Counted from the first letter of the stretch, positions 31,187 through 42,408 are shown. The stretch is DNA of 64,000 bases from Cycas panzhihuaensis (GCA_023213395.1 CM041465.1:136221741-136285740); one strand, 5' to 3'. Notes: generated by a model not told the origin, from the sequence alone. A program made the numbers and translations.

Positions 31187-32362
31187 TTTTAAACCAGGAA
31201 CTAACAGAACATTCCCAATTTTCTTTACATTTCCTTATAGATTTATGGCAATAGTACCCACCCCCTTTATGTCAAGTGAGTGTTTGTCTCCCAGTTCAAC
31301 TGATTTGTCGAAGTCGTAAGGTTTCAAGGTTTCGAACCAGTCTTCACGATTGGTCATGTGTCGCGAAGCTCTCGAATCATCATACCATATGTCTCCATCT
31401 TTTAGACTTGTGGCCAGAGCGACAATGAATGCAGTCTCTTCTTCCTCTTCCTCTGTTTTTTCTTTGCTATATCCTCCAACAGGTCGTTTCCCTTTCTGAA
31501 TATCAATCCTTCTTTGTGGGCATTGATATGGGTAATGCCCAGATTGTCCGCAGTGGTAGCAAATATCAAAAAATCTGCATGTACTGGATATGTGCCTGAT
31601 TTTTCCATAGTTGAAGCATACTCTGGTGTCTTTGCTTCGTACATGTCCTTTAGATTCTTGCTAGTGTCCACGGCCTCTGATGTTTGGAGTTTGTCCTCGC
31701 CCACGAGCCTAGTTTCGTCCACGTGGCCCTAGATTCAATCTAGATGCAAATGCATCTTCCAGTTCTGAAGAATTCTGATAGCGCTTGTTTCTTTGTTCCT
31801 GTCTTAATAACAACCCAGTCAATTCATCAAGAGTCATTTTATCAATCCGATTGTTATTTGTAATGGTGTTAATGGTTATGCCAAACGATCTCGGTAGCTT
31901 GCTTGCCACCAGTTCCACTAGCTCTTATTCTGAAATGATACCTCCTGCCCTTGAGAGATTATGTCTAATTGAAATAGCTTTGTGTATGAATTCTGTTATA
32001 GTCTCACTTTCCTTCATGTTGTGTTTGTATAGATCTTCCTTGAGTGCAATGATCTTGGCTTTATTTTTTTGCCCATACAATTTCTCAAGACATTTCCAGA
32101 TGTCTGATGTAGAGTTTAATTTCTCTATATATACCAAGAGGGAGTTGGAAACTGACATCTTTAGAATAAGTATTCCTATGTTATCTCTTTCTTCCCAACT
32201 TCCGAGGGTTGGATCCGTTGCATTTGGACGAACTTCAGAACCAATAGCAATTTTCCAAGCGTTTTTGGCTCTTAGAAGGGTTTCCAATTTGATTTTCCAT
32301 ATATCGTAATTAGAATCAGTTAATTTTTCATGATCGGGCAGTGTTAGGATTGAAGATGCCAT
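31187..32362 (-). pseudogene. Copia gag-protease (element E)
   Basis: The ATG at 32362 opens MASSILTLPDHEKLTDSNY. The frame stops at 31925 and resumes from 31918 in the same frame. The zinc region follows; the first knuckle has lost one Cys (CFNYGKIRHISSTC), while the second has all ligands (CYHCGQSGHYPYQC). The protease active site reads D-D-S-R-A-S, the same Gly-to-Arg change as in B and F. Confidence 0.87.
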
Positions 32363-32399
32363 TAAATCTTAGAGAATCAAGGGCTGACAGTGCTAGATC

Positions 32400-32459
32400 G
32401 TACAATTGTACGGATTTCAGTACAAAAATGAGACGATACAGAATGAGACGAAGTGTACC
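32400..32459 (-). promoter_or_regulatory. GTAC-rich leader module (element E)
   Basis: The sense strand has GTACACTT, a diverged spacer, TTGTACTG and the 12-bp palindrome GTACAATTGTAC, 38-97 nt before the gag ATG. Confidence 0.55.
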
Positions 32460-32565
32460 TGAAAAGAAAGTGGACCAAGAGAGGATTTCAGATCTGGTGC
32501 TAGATTTTCAAAACAGGTTTCAGATTGTGAGAACATTGGCCCGAAAGACAAAGGGGCGCGGTTAG

Positions 32566-32570
32566 GGTTT
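32566..32570. repeat. Target-site duplication of element F (left)
   Basis: ggttt here is repeated exactly at 37647-37651. Confidence 0.92.
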
Positions 32571-32757
32571 TGTTGAGATTCAGTTTAGGAGGCAGCAGAT
32601 TGATGAGAGAGCGTGGTTGTCTTTATTCAGAGGATGATATCTTTAAATACATAGAGAATTGGTTACCATTATAACTTGACGATTAACCTACCTATTAATT
32701 AAGTAACTGATGTATATACTAATTACATGATTAGAGGTAAAACATTACCTCTCAGCA
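32571..32757 (-). repeat. 3' LTR of element F
   Basis: 187 bp from tgttgagattca to acctctcagca on the + strand; it pairs with 37460-37646. The purine tract is the complement of ccctctctta to its right (32758-32767). Confidence 0.95.
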
Positions 32758-32769
32758 CCCTCTCTTAAT

Positions 32770-33343
32770 GTTTTATCTCTCTCAAGCCTATTTTGTCTCT
32801 CATAGTTTGAAATTTCTCTTTTTCCAAGGATTTGGTCAACAAATCGGCAACTTGTTCACATGAGGGGCAGTATTCTAAATTGTCCTTATTATGGACCTTC
32901 TCTTTGATAAAGTGATGCTGAACTTCAATGTGCTTAGTTCTGGTATGAAAGACTGGATTTTTGGTCAGTTTGATAGCACTTTGATTATCACAATATATGG
33001 TTGTTGCTTCATGTTATGGTTGATCTAGATCGCTTAAAAGCTGTCGGAGCCAAACTGCTTCACATGTGGCTGATACTGCTGCCTTGTATTCTGCTTCTGT
33101 TGACGAAAGAGCTACTGTGGGCTACTTTTTATTGCTCCATGAGACTGGAGCTGTCCCTAAGAGGAAACAATAGCCACTAGTTGATTTCCTCTGGTCCTCG
33201 TCTCCTGCCCTGTATGAGTCACAAAATCTTGTGATTTTTGCTGATCCACCTTTTGAATAAATCAACTTTAGTTTTGCTGTTCCCTTTAGATACCTCAGTA
33301 TCCTCCATGCTGCCTTCCAATGTCTTATTTTGGGTTCTTGCAT
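32770..33343 (-). pseudogene. Copia RNase H (element F)
   Basis: ORF 33122-33343 (MQEPKIRHWKAAWRILRYLKG, FCDSYRAGDEDQRKSTSGYC) is followed by the LSSTEAEYKA and DNQSAIKLTKNP regions in the same or shifted frames to the polypurine tract. The usual D-S-N/D-W-A-G box reads CDSYRAGD, so one core position is changed. Confidence 0.87.
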
Positions 33344-33508
33344 ATATCTAGAGAGGAGCCCGCCGGAATATGATATATCGGGCCTGGTAGCAGTGAGGTA
33401 TATCAGACTCCCAACCAGTTGTCTATATAAGGTGGATTGACTGCTTGTTCCTTTTCATCAGGAACCAAATTGCAACTGATCTCTATGGGAGTGGCACAGG
33501 AATTACAG

Positions 33509-34225
33509 TTAGTCATTCTGAATTTTTCCAACAGATCTTTTATGTACTTGCCTTGTGAAATGGATATATATTAGATTACATTGGTTTACTTCCAATCCCA
33601 GATAATAATTGAGAAGGCCAAGATCTCTCATTTCAAATTCTTTCTCCAATTGTTCTCTTATATCTGCAATTGATTTGTCATCATTTCCCGTCAATATCAT
33701 GTCATCTACATAGACAACAACAAGAGTGATTTGTTCATTCTCCTTGTTTATGTAGAGACTGCGGTCAGAATTGGAACGCTGGAAACTATTGTCATATAGG
33801 TGTTGATCTAATTTGGCGTACCAGGCACGAGGAGCTTGCTTCAATCCATACAATGCCTTTTTTAGTTTGCATACCAATTCACGCCTTTTGACATATCCCT
33901 CAGGTTGTGTCATATACACATCTTCTTCGAGATCACCATTCAAAAAGGCACTCTTAACATCCAATTGAAAAATATTCCAATTGTACATTGCTGTTAGTGC
34001 TATTACAGTTCTTACTATGTTTAGTTTGGCCACACGTGAGAAGGTTTCTTCGAAATCAATTCCAACTGTTTGAGTGTATCCTTTGGCCACTAAGCGAGCC
34101 TTATATTTTTCAATTTTTCCATTTGCTTCTTCCTTGATTTTGTATATCCATCTGCAGTTGACCACAGATTTACTTGGAGGAAGTTCTACTAGTTCCCAAG
34201 TTTGATTTTTGTCAATTGCGCTCAT
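33509..34225 (-). CDS. Copia reverse transcriptase ORF (element F), open
   Basis: About 239 open codons cover nearly the whole RT: NQTWELVELPPSKSVVNCRW at residue 6 on, QLDVKSAFLNGDLEEDVYMT, LYGLKQAPRAWYAKLDQHLY, the catalytic VVYVDDMILTGND and the connection LGLLNYYLGLEVN. This is the longest intact RT among the copia copies. It is shifted relative to integrase and RNase H, so no functional Pol can result. Confidence 0.9.
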   Translation of the reverse strand: MSAIDKNQTWELVELPPSKSVVNCRWIYKIKEEANGKIEKYKARLVAKGYTQTVGIDFEETFSRVAKLNIVRTVIALTAMYNWNIFQLDVKSAFLNGDLEEDVYMTQPEGYVKRRELVCKLKKALYGLKQAPRAWYAKLDQHLYDNSFQRSNSDRSLYINKENEQITLVVVYVDDMILTGNDDKSIADIREQLEKEFEMRDLGLLNYYLGLEVNQCNLIYIHFTRQVHKRSVGKIQND

Positions 34226-34451
34226 TTAAGCATCCATTGCTTCCTTCCATTGAGATTGATATTGGGCTTCTTGAAATGATTGTGGTTCAACCTTCCCGGC
34301 TAAAGCTTTGAGTTTTTGGCCTCTTGTTCTGTGATCCAATGTATTTCCTCCATCTTCAATGGTTTTAATAAACCATTTTGGCAGCTTTTTCTCGTTTTGA
34401 AAACTCTGTATAGGTTCCAGATGTGATTCTGGTTCCTATATTGTGTTTTCT

Positions 34452-35604
34452 TCACGAGTCTTCATGATGTGAACAGGATGGAATTTCCTCTATGGTGATG
34501 TCTGAAACCTCTTCTGCAGGAATCTCCTTATTTGAATTATCTTCGTTAATGACTTTTATTTGGACTTGAGAATCCAAGCTTCCTTCATCAAAAACTACGT
34601 CTCTACTGATGTATGTTTTGTTTGTCTTAGGATCAATGCACTTATAAGCCTTTGAATTTTTACTATATCCAATCATGATGCACTCTATGCTTTTTGCATC
34701 TAATTTTGATCTATTTTTATCTGGTATGTGTACATAAGCTTGGTTGCCAAAAACTTTTAATGCACTGACATTAGGTTTTTTACCTGTCCATGCTTCTTCA
34801 GGTGTCATATTCTCTAGAACTTTGGTGGGGCTTCTATTCACAAGATAGTAGGCTGTATTCACATACACTTGAAGATTTGGGAACTTGTTTTTCGTGCACC
34901 ATACTGCGAGCCATTTCCATCAGGGTTCGATTTTTTCTTTCAACTACTCCATTGGATTGTGGAGTATAAGGCGTGGTAACTTGTCTGCGAATTCCATTTC
35001 TTTTGCAAAAAATCAGAAACTCATTGGAAATGTATTCTCCTCCCCTATCAGATCTAATACATTTGATTTTAGAACCTGATTCAAGTTCAACCTCTGCTTT
35101 AAATTCTTTAAAGAATTCGAACACTTCTGATTTGTTATGCAAAAAATATACCCAGACTTTCCTGGTGAAATCATCAATAAATGTCAAAAAATACCTACAG
35201 CCATTTACTGAAAGTGGTGCAAGTGGTCTGCAGAGATCTTTGTGAATCAATTCTAATTTGTTTTGTGATCTCCATTTACTTTCTTTGAATGGAAACCTGT
35301 GATGTTTTCCGAGCTGGCATCCTTTGCAAATAAAGTTTTTAGAAGATATGTTAGGTAATCCAAGCACCATGTCATTTCTTTTCATTTTTCTTAAAGTTTC
35401 TAATGATACATGTCCATGCTTCAAATGCCACATTTTATTATTAAAATTTGCAATAGTACAAGCTTTTGGATTTGGACAGGGCGTTACGGGATCTGCAACA
35501 AGTTTAGACAGATCATTATTTCTAATCCCTTTGGCAATGACTTCGGCATTGTTTTTTACATCCTTTATCAGATAGAGACCATTTTCATCAAACACTATTC
35601 TCAA
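34452..35604 (-). pseudogene. Copia GAG-pre-integrase and integrase (element F)
   Basis: ORF 34834-35604 carries CKGCQLGKHHR, the core KLELIHKDLCRPLAP (Asp present; Gly of the usual CGP is Arg), RSDRGGEYISNEF and NGVVERKNRTLMEMARSM. After a frame change, ORF 34452-34868 gives AYYLVNRSPTKVLE and the IGYSKNSKAYKC C-terminus. The D-D-E residues remain. Confidence 0.9.
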
Positions 35605-36821
35605 CCCCTTTTTACTGAGTTAAGACAGATGAGATTCATCTCAAGGTCAGGAACCCATAGCACATTTCCAATTTTCTTTACATTGCCCTGAACACTAATG
35701 GAGATAGTGCCCATACTTTTAATTTCTAAAGGATATTTGTCACCTAATTCAACTGACCTATGGTCAGTACAAGGTTTCAGATTTTCAAACCAGTCATGAC
35801 GACTCGTCATGTGTCGAGAAGCTCTTGAATCAATAAACCATGTATCAATCTCATTTAGACCTACTGACAAGGCAACTATGAAGGCTATTTCTTCTTCATC
35901 TTCTTCCACCTGTTCTTTGTTGTAGTTTCCCACTGGTCTTTTCCCTCTCTGAATGTCCAGTATTCTGTGAGAACATTGATACGGGTAGTGTCGTGTCTGT
36001 CCACAATGATAGTATATTTCAAACATTCTGCAGGTATTGGCAAAGTGTCCAGGTCTGCCACAATTGAAGCATATCCTGGAATCACAACTTCTTCCGCATC
36101 CTCTGTTATCCAGATACTGTCCGCGGCCAAGATTTCTGGAATCTGCGGTACGACCTCTTCGTCGCGATTGATTTTGTCCTCGGGGTCCCAGATTTAATCT
36201 AGAAGCAAATGCATCCTCCAGTTTCGCTGAATCTTCATATCGCTTATTTCTTTGTTCCTGTCTAAGTAATATCCCAGTTAGTTCATCAAGGGTCATTGTA
36301 TCGATTTGATTACTGTTTGTTATGGTATTGATAGTTACGTCAAAGGTCTTGGGCAGTTTGTTGGCTACTATGTGAACAAGTTCCGATTCAAACAAAATAT
36401 CTCTAGCACTCAATAGATCATTTCTGAGAGAAGTAACTTTATGTATAAATTCTGTCACTGTTTCATGATCTCTCATGTATAATTTATATAATTCTTCTTT
36501 TAAAACAAATATTCAGGCCTTATTCTTTTGACCAGATACGTTTTCAAAACATTTCCAAATGCTTAGAGTGGAGGTTAATTTCTCAACATACACCAGTAAG
36601 GAATTTGCTACTGAAAGTTTGAGAATGATAACACCCATATTATCTCTTTCTAACCAGCTAGGTAGAGTAGTACTAGCATCATCTGGTCTGGTTTCAGTCC
36701 CAAGAGCAATATTCTAAGCGTTTCGGGCCCTGAGGAGAGTCTCAATTTTAATTTTCCATATATGATAATTTCCTTCTGTGAGTTTGTCTTGTTTTGACAG
36801 ACCAAACAAAGGTAAGGCTAT
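35601..36821 (-). pseudogene. Copia gag-protease (element F)
   Basis: The open part 35601-36476 (292 codons) has the gag C-terminal half, RNKRYEDSAKLEDAFASRLN, Arg-rich sequence, two zinc knuckles (CFNCGRPGHFANTC; second diverged, YHCGQTRHYPYQC) and protease with active site FIDSRASRHMT, again D-S-R. Upstream gag is in the same frame but has stops, and the expected start codon at 36819-36821 reads ATA. Confidence 0.88.
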
Positions 36822-36857
36822 AATTAATAAGATAGAAGGATTTTGGACTGTTCTAGC

Positions 36858-36900
36858 TGTACAACTGTACAGATTTCTGTACAAACCCTAAGTGTACGGA
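36858..36900 (-). promoter_or_regulatory. GTAC-rich leader module (element F)
   Basis: The sense strand has CCGTACACTTAGGG, TTTGTACAG and CTGTACAGTTGTACAG, 37-80 nt before the gag start position. Order and spacing match A and B. Confidence 0.55.
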
Positions 36901-37447
36901 CTAGGGCAAATGATATCTCAAAAGAAAGGTCATTTGATCGCCTACCAAGATCTGAAGTCGGTTTTGTCAGATCTGTCTGCAAACGGAAGAAATTTGACTT
37001 TGAATGAAAACGCGGGCGGTTAGGGTTACTAACAATTTCTCAAAAAATCTCAAGAAATACTCAAAAAATCTGATCGAATTAGAGATGAATGTCCAGAGAA
37101 TTTGAGTCTAGAAATACCCGGTTTTATGTTCGGATCTGAGAGAAATTCGATTTTTCCTTTCTAAACCGCAAGATGGTAATCGGCGGTTGGCCCTCGAAAT
37201 AACCCCGATGGCTTCGAAGGGAAAGATGACGAGCACCTCGAGATCTGCTTGCACACCAAAGTTTGTCTCAATCCAACAACTTTGAAAAAATCTTGTCTGT
37301 ACGATTCCGTATGAGTCTATACACTGTCATTAATTTGTCCTATTCTAGTGTTGGAGAGCCTCCTTAACTTGTCTTCTTAAGACCTTTGACCTTTTCACAA
37401 AAACAACCTTCCTTCTTCCTTCAGAACGAGCAGTTAACCCTGAACTT

Positions 37448-37459
37448 GCTCTGATACCA
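37448..37459 (-). other. Primer-binding site (element F)
   Basis: The sense strand reads TGGTATCAGAGC immediately inside the LTR, a perfect match to the initiator tRNA-Met complement common in plant LTR elements. Confidence 0.88.
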
Positions 37460-37646
37460 TGTTGAGATTTAGTTTAGGAGGCAACAGACTGATGAGAGAA
37501 CGTGGTTGTCTTTATTGAGAGAATGATATCTTTAAATACATAGAGAATTGGTAACTGTTATAACTTGATGGTTAACCTACCTATTAACTAAGTAACTAAT
37601 GCATATACTAATTACACGATTAGAGGTAAAACATTACCTCTCAATA
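37460..37646 (-). repeat. 5' LTR of element F
   Basis: 187 bp, partner of 32571-32757, with roughly 17-18 differences by eye. A TATTTAA-type box lies on the sense strand near 37540. Confidence 0.95.
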
Positions 37647-37651
37647 GGTTT

Positions 37652-38118
37652 TGCACAAATTGACTTGTATCTTCAAAGATTCTCCACGGAATTTCTCAAA
37701 ACCAGTCACAAAGCCTTCAAAGCACTGATACGAAGATTTTACAATAGATTTAATTCAAAAATCTAAGAAAAATTAAGAGAAAATCATGAGAGTACCTCCA
37801 AACCTGCGCGGACTGTTAAAGTGGCTAAAACTACCTTCAAACGTGCTCAGATGATTTCGACCCTGAAGAGAGAAGTGACGGGGGGGTCAAGATCTACCTG
37901 TTGGTGAATTTTCGTTTCAATCTGAGACACTGAGTTTTTCTTTTCCGTACAACCGTATGGTTCCATACACAGGTCATACGACGTCTTCAATCACCTCCAG
38001 ATCTAACCTTCTATCAATCTTGACTCTTAATCCGACCTTTGTTGGCTTCTGTGTTTGTCTTACTCTGGCACTGCCTTCACTAGACACAAATCCCTCTCTC
38101 AAACAGGCAGGGTGACCT
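37652..38118 (-). other. Leader of element E, distal part
   Basis: This is the E leader interrupted by F (the proximal part is 32363-32565). It has no coding similarity. A decayed second GTAC cluster is at 37945-37981, matching that of B at 11691-11727. Confidence 0.6.
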
Positions 38119-38130
38119 GCTCTGATACCA
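38119..38130 (-). other. Primer-binding site (element E)
   Basis: TGGTATCAGAGC on the sense strand directly abuts the 5' LTR. Confidence 0.88.
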
Positions 38131-38342
38131 TGATAGCAATCTCAATTGAGATGAACAAAAACTTGCCTTTTATGGAGATCTAGTCTCCTTTAAATATACA
38201 TCATACTAGATGACCATTACAAACTAAATTGTAACCGATCCACCTCTAACTTCCAAGTGTCAACATCTTAGATATAAGTTACATTTGAGGGTGTTCTAAC
38301 ATTACCCCTTTTTGTATCTAGATAAAACATTGCACTCTAACA
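38131..38342 (-). repeat. 5' LTR of element E
   Basis: 212 bp, partner of 28050-28260; tagtt follows at 38343-38347. Confidence 0.95.
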
Positions 38343-38990
38343 TAGTTGAGGTAGTGAAAATCACTAGTCAACGAAGAATAAGGGTCTATTGGAGTCAAAA
38401 TTCAAACGTGAAGGCTACGTTTGTGATATGAGTTGGCTTGTTGGGGGCCATCCGAAGCTGGTTGGTGAACTGTAGCGGTGATTCAAGCCAACAAAATACG
38501 TTTTGATGGTGATTCGATGATGGTGAGGGCAAACACACATACATACATGTAAGTTGGTTCTTTTTTCAATAAAGCACCACAAATTCAAGTAAAATACACT
38601 TATTATTGTGATCAAACATACATTTCTCACTTAAGGACGTGATTGGAGCCTTGGCTGGTGTTGATCTGCCCTTGTATGAGTGCTGGGCTGCATACATAGC
38701 AATAGCAATGGTTGTTTTTGGCAAATATGGATGTTGGTGTAGTTTGGGTGAGTATGAGTTGTTATAGCACAATTGTATGAATGAAATAAGCTTACATTTG
38801 TGAAATAAAAGATAGTTGGGTGGTGTCTGGTGTCCTTACCAACTGTAGAGAAGTGTGTTGGTTTGTTTGTGAAGTGTGCAAGCCCAGTGAAGCATGTAGG
38901 TCCGTTTGGGTGTTGCGCAGGTTCGCGGGTTATCTTTTGTATGTGCGACTGTTGCAAAACCTGTGGAAATACAAATCAATGTTTTGATTT

Positions 38991-39025
38991 ATATTTTTAC
39001 TAAGTTTCGACCTTAGTAAAAATAT
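38991..39025 (+). repeat. Inverted repeat, 14-bp stem, 7-nt loop
   Basis: Arms 38991-39004 and 39012-39025 are perfect complements (core atttttactaag / cttagtaaaaat) around the loop tttcgac. It lies in the untranslated leader of C and has no T-tract terminator context, so a retroelement RNA structure is more likely than a bacterial-type terminator. Confidence 0.75.
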
Positions 39026-39103
39026 TTCAATGTGCCTTTTGCTTTTGTGTCACATGGGTTAAGTTGGATAGACGGATGCCCTTTTGAAAAGTCGCGTACT
39101 TTA

Positions 39104-39125
39104 GAATATGCCTTTTGGCATATTC
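39104..39125 (+). repeat. Inverted repeat, 9-bp stem, 4-nt loop
   Basis: gaatatgcc, loop tttt, ggcatattc: a perfect stem in the leader of C about 90 bp after the 14-bp stem. Confidence 0.7.
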
Positions 39126-39557
39126 CTTTTGTAATTTGACATTATAAACGGAACCTTTACCATTGATATGAAATATATCACATAGTGTGAAGCATATTAA
39201 TGTCTTTTGAAGTGTTTTTGAAGCATTTTGAAGTGCTGTTCGAGCACATTTTTGGTGGATTTTGACTTGGAGACCGTGGCATAACACTGTGAGAAGAATT
39301 TCCTTGGCTCTTGGAGATCTTTTTAAAGCCTTTTACGTCCTTTTTAAGGTTTTTTTGAACTTTTGACGACATTTTGATGCTTATTACTGAGGGGAGAACA
39401 GTTGGTGAGCCGCCGAAAGCATGTATAGTCGCTGTTCGGGGTTCCCTCAGTGAGTGTGCTTGAGCCAGACAAGACCACAGTGGTGCACTTTTGTTTGGAA
39501 AGTCTATAAGACTATCGTTTGGTGTTTTGTGACTCGTGTTGAAGCTTGTTTCTTGAG

Positions 39558-40340
39558 ATGGAGCGCGTAATGTTGAAGTTCATCTTCAATGACAACAATT
39601 TTAGGGAGTGGAAGGCCATCATGGAGTTGATATTGATGGTGAATCAAGTATGGGGAATTATAAAGGCAAAGGTGGATGTGATTTCATTGGATCATAAAGA
39701 GTGAGTATGACTTGAGGAGAAGAATGCCAGACCAGAGGGCCTTGGTTCATAATCTAGAACTAGACGAAATTTGGACAAAACTGTGTGACACTTTTGAGAA
39801 AAAGAAGACGAACAAATGTTTAGCCCTAATGTTGGAGCAACTCAATTTACGTGTGGAAGATGAGAACAATATCAATTCCTACTTGAATAAGATTGTTGAC
39901 TTGAGGAATAAGCTAGAAGAATTAAAGCCAAATTCGATCGATGATGCACTATTGTTTGCGATAGTCATGTCAAAGTTGCCAATTGCTTTTGCCACTTTCC
40001 AAACCATATATGGTAGAGATGAGGTGATGGAGGCAGAGACTTTTGATGGCATTAAGAACCCTATTTTGGCAGAGGATGCTAAGTTGAAACACCATGGAAT
40101 GCTTGGAGATTTTGAATTAAGTTAGTAAAAACACAGACGAAAGAGGTCGTTCGGGAGGAAAAGTTCACAATGAGGTCTAAAGAAAGTTCTCGGGAGAAGA
40201 AGAAATTCAATGGTAAATGTAACTACTACAACAAGGAAGGTCACTGAGAGAAGAACTATTGGTTCAAGAGATGTGACAAGCGCAAAGTAAGCCAGGATGA
40301 CAAAGGGAAGAGCATTCCTGCATACTGCATCTGAGCATCA
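39558..40340 (+). pseudogene. Copia gag (element C), broken
   Basis: The ATG at 39558 opens a 48-codon segment (FIFNDNNFREWKAIMELIL), typical of the copia gag N-terminus where N-F-x-x-W-K precedes the core. After a stop and frame change, ORF 39712-40125 continues with EIWTKLCDTFEKKKTNKCLA, NINSYLNKIVDLRNKLEEL and a helical end (UBN2-like). A decayed knuckle follows near 40210-40260 (KCNYYNKEGH, with one Cys changed to Tyr). Confidence 0.82.
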
Positions 40341-40359
40341 ACCTTATCGGTCGAGTCGA

Positions 40360-40574
40360 ATCAGAGAGATTACTAGACTTTGGACTTTGGAGCGTAGAGG
40401 CATATCTCTTACTAGAAGCACAACTTTGATACGGTGAGCGAAAATCACAGTGGAAATCATCCTTGGAGATGCTCGTATATTGTTGGTGGAAGGTGTCGGC
40501 GAAGTTTCTTTAGCAGGTGGTAAATCTACAGAGGTATTTTCTGTGTCCAAGATGCAATTGAATTTGCTTTCATC
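40360..40574 (+). pseudogene. Copia protease remnant (element C)
   Basis: Around 40376-40400 the + strand encodes LDFGA followed by a stop and RHIS, where the family has L-D-S-G-A-S-R-H-M. So the active-site Ser is Phe and a stop follows. No open frame remains. Confidence 0.6.
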
Positions 40575-41575
40575 TTGGGAGATCTGCAAACAAGGTTAAG
40601 GGTGGAGCTATACCATGATAGATGCTTAATTAAGGATCCAAAGCAAAATTTCTCTTTCATTGCTACTGGGAAGGTCAGAGATAACTTTTGGGTGTTTGAG
40701 AAGTTTCAATCTCAGAAGAAGTCTTACGCCTTTGTTGCTAGCGCTAAGGATGTGAGCAAACTATGGCATAATTGCCTAGGACATCTTAATTACAGGAGCA
40801 TTGCACTGTTGAAGAGGTTGAAAATGGTGGAAGGATTACTATCCGTTTCATGCTCAAATGGTGTTTGTGAAGGGTGCATATATGAAAAGCATCACTGTTA
40901 TCCTTTTGCTGGGGATAATGCCAAGAGAGCCAAGGAGAAGCTGGAACTTGTGCATACGGATATACTTGGTCCAATCCCAAACCCCTCCATATTAGGAGCT
41001 CGTTACACCCTAGTGTTCGTGGATGATTACACTAGGAAAGCTTGGGTATACTTTCTAAAGAAAAAATTGGATGTGTTTGATTGCTTCTGTGACTGGAAAG
41101 CAATGGTTGAAAATGAAAATGAGAAGAAGATTGAGTCATTAAGAAGTGATAATGGCAAGGAATACGATAATCATGCATTTAATCAATTTTGCCGCAATCA
41201 TGTTATTAAACGGAAATTTACAGTCTCGTATATCTCACAACAAAACAGAGTTGCTAAGAAAAGAACTGTACCATGATGGAGATGGCAAGGTGTATGGTGC
41301 ATGCTAAAAGCTTGCCACCGATGTTTTGGGTAGAGGCTATGGCGACTGATGTTTACATTTTGAACCGGGTACCCACTCAGGCAGTTCGTAGCATGACCTT
41401 GGAAGTAAAATGGACCAGTCAGGAACTTGTCATTAGCAATTTGAAAACTTTTGGGTGTATTGGATATGCTCACATCCCAGATGACACTTGCAAGGAGCTG
41501 GATCAGAAAAGTTTGAAGTGTATTTTTATGGGGTATTGTGATCAAAATAAAGCCTACAGACTATGGGATCCATAG
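40575..41575 (+). pseudogene. Copia GAG-pre-integrase and integrase (element C)
   Basis: ORF 40575-41276 has GAG-pre LWHNCLGHLNYRSIALLKRL and CEGCIYEKHHCYPF, then the core with LVHTDILGPIPNPS, FVDDYTRKAWVYFLKKK and LRSDNGKEYDNHAFNQFC. The Glu region is damaged (NRVAKKRT for the usual NGVAERKN). ORF 41273-41575, in the next frame, carries FWVEAMATDVYILNRVPT and FMGYCDQNKAYRLWDP. Confidence 0.88.
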
Positions 41576-42408
41576 GGGAGAAAGATTGTGATTAGTCGTG
41601 ATGTAAAATTCAATGAGTTATCAATTTATCATGTTGAAAAATGATCAGAAGAGCCGTTTTACCAGCCACTACTTCCATTTTTGGATTCATTAGGTGAAGG
41701 GGACGATGAGCTAATTGTTGGAATACACGAGGAAGTAGGGCCAAGTGGGTCAAGTAATAGTGAGGAGTCACCATGTGAAGAAGCACCTCCAGCAATGAGT
41801 CCTTCTATACCACTATGGGCAAGGAAGACAATTGAAGATTTTGAAGTGGCGATGCATACCCTTGTTGATGAGAGAAGAACAAGAAGTTAGCATGTTGGTC
41901 GAACTTTGCTGGTAGACACCAACAACTCTAGTGATCTTGATTCGTATGATGAGGCAAAAGGAGATCCACGATGAAGAGCTACGATGGAGGAGTATGGTTC
42001 GCTCATGAAGAACGACACATGGGATTTTGTTCCGCTCCCTCTGATGAAGAACCTTGTTGGATGTAAGTGGGTCTATAAGACTAAGTTTTGCTCTGATGGA
42101 GAGGTGGTCAAGTCCAAGGCCAGGTTGCTCAAGGGTTCAAATAGAAAGAAGGAATTGACTATGAAGAGACATGTGCACCAATCTCCAAGATAAGAACAGT
42201 CTGGTTGATCATTTTCTTAGCAGTTGCTTATGGTTGGGAGTTACACCAGATGGACATCAAGTCTGCATTTCTTAATGGAGATCTAATGGAGGAGATATAC
42301 ATGTCGCAGCCTTTGGGATTCATTAAGGAACGCTAGGAGCATTTTATATACCAATTGAAGAAATTAATCTGTGGCTTGAAATGAGCACCCCATGCTTGGT
42401 ATGAGAAG
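41576..42408 (+). pseudogene. Copia integrase-RT linker and RT N-terminus (element C)
   Basis: The linker keeps KIVISRDVKFNE, then an acidic stretch. RT begins at 41984-42193 with EYGSLMKNDTWDFVPLPLMK and GCKWVYKTKFCSDGE. The DIKSAFLNGDLMEEIYMSQP segment near 42250-42310 lies in another frame. Stops are frequent. Confidence 0.82.

Larger units (their letters stand above)
32571..37646 (-). mobile_element. Ty1/copia LTR retrotransposon F, complete, inside element E
   Basis: The element is 5076 bp with two 187-bp LTRs, duplication ggttt, primer site TGGTATCAGAGC and the full domain order on the - strand. It lies in the leader of E, so it inserted after E. Its gag start codon reads ATA. It is in the same family as A, B and E. 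Confidence 0.95.
28050..38342 (-). mobile_element. Ty1/copia LTR retrotransposon E, split by F
   Basis: LTRs of 211 and 212 bp, duplication tagtt, a textbook primer site at 38119-38130 and the full gag-to-RNase H order on the - strand. Element F is inserted in its leader; without F and one copy of the ggttt duplication E is about 5.2 kb. It is in the same family as A, B and F. Gag through integrase share one frame with stops only; RT and RNase H have frame changes. Confidence 0.95.
38348..39557 (+). other. Leader of element C, distal part
   Basis: 1.2 kb without coding similarity between the E insertion and the gag ATG of C; the proximal part is 27902-28044. It contains two strong inverted repeats (38991-39025 and 39104-39125) that could fold in the element RNA. 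Confidence 0.6.

Noticed and set aside
31402-31722. A 106-codon - strand ORF in element E
   Set aside because: It is in the wrong frame for gag; the true frame there encodes the zinc knuckles and acidic linker shared with B and F.
39104-39125. Stem-loop that resembles a bacterial intrinsic terminator
   Set aside because: The window is plant nuclear repeat DNA and the stem lies in an untranslated retroelement leader without a following T tract on the transcribed strand; an RNA structure of the element is a better fit.
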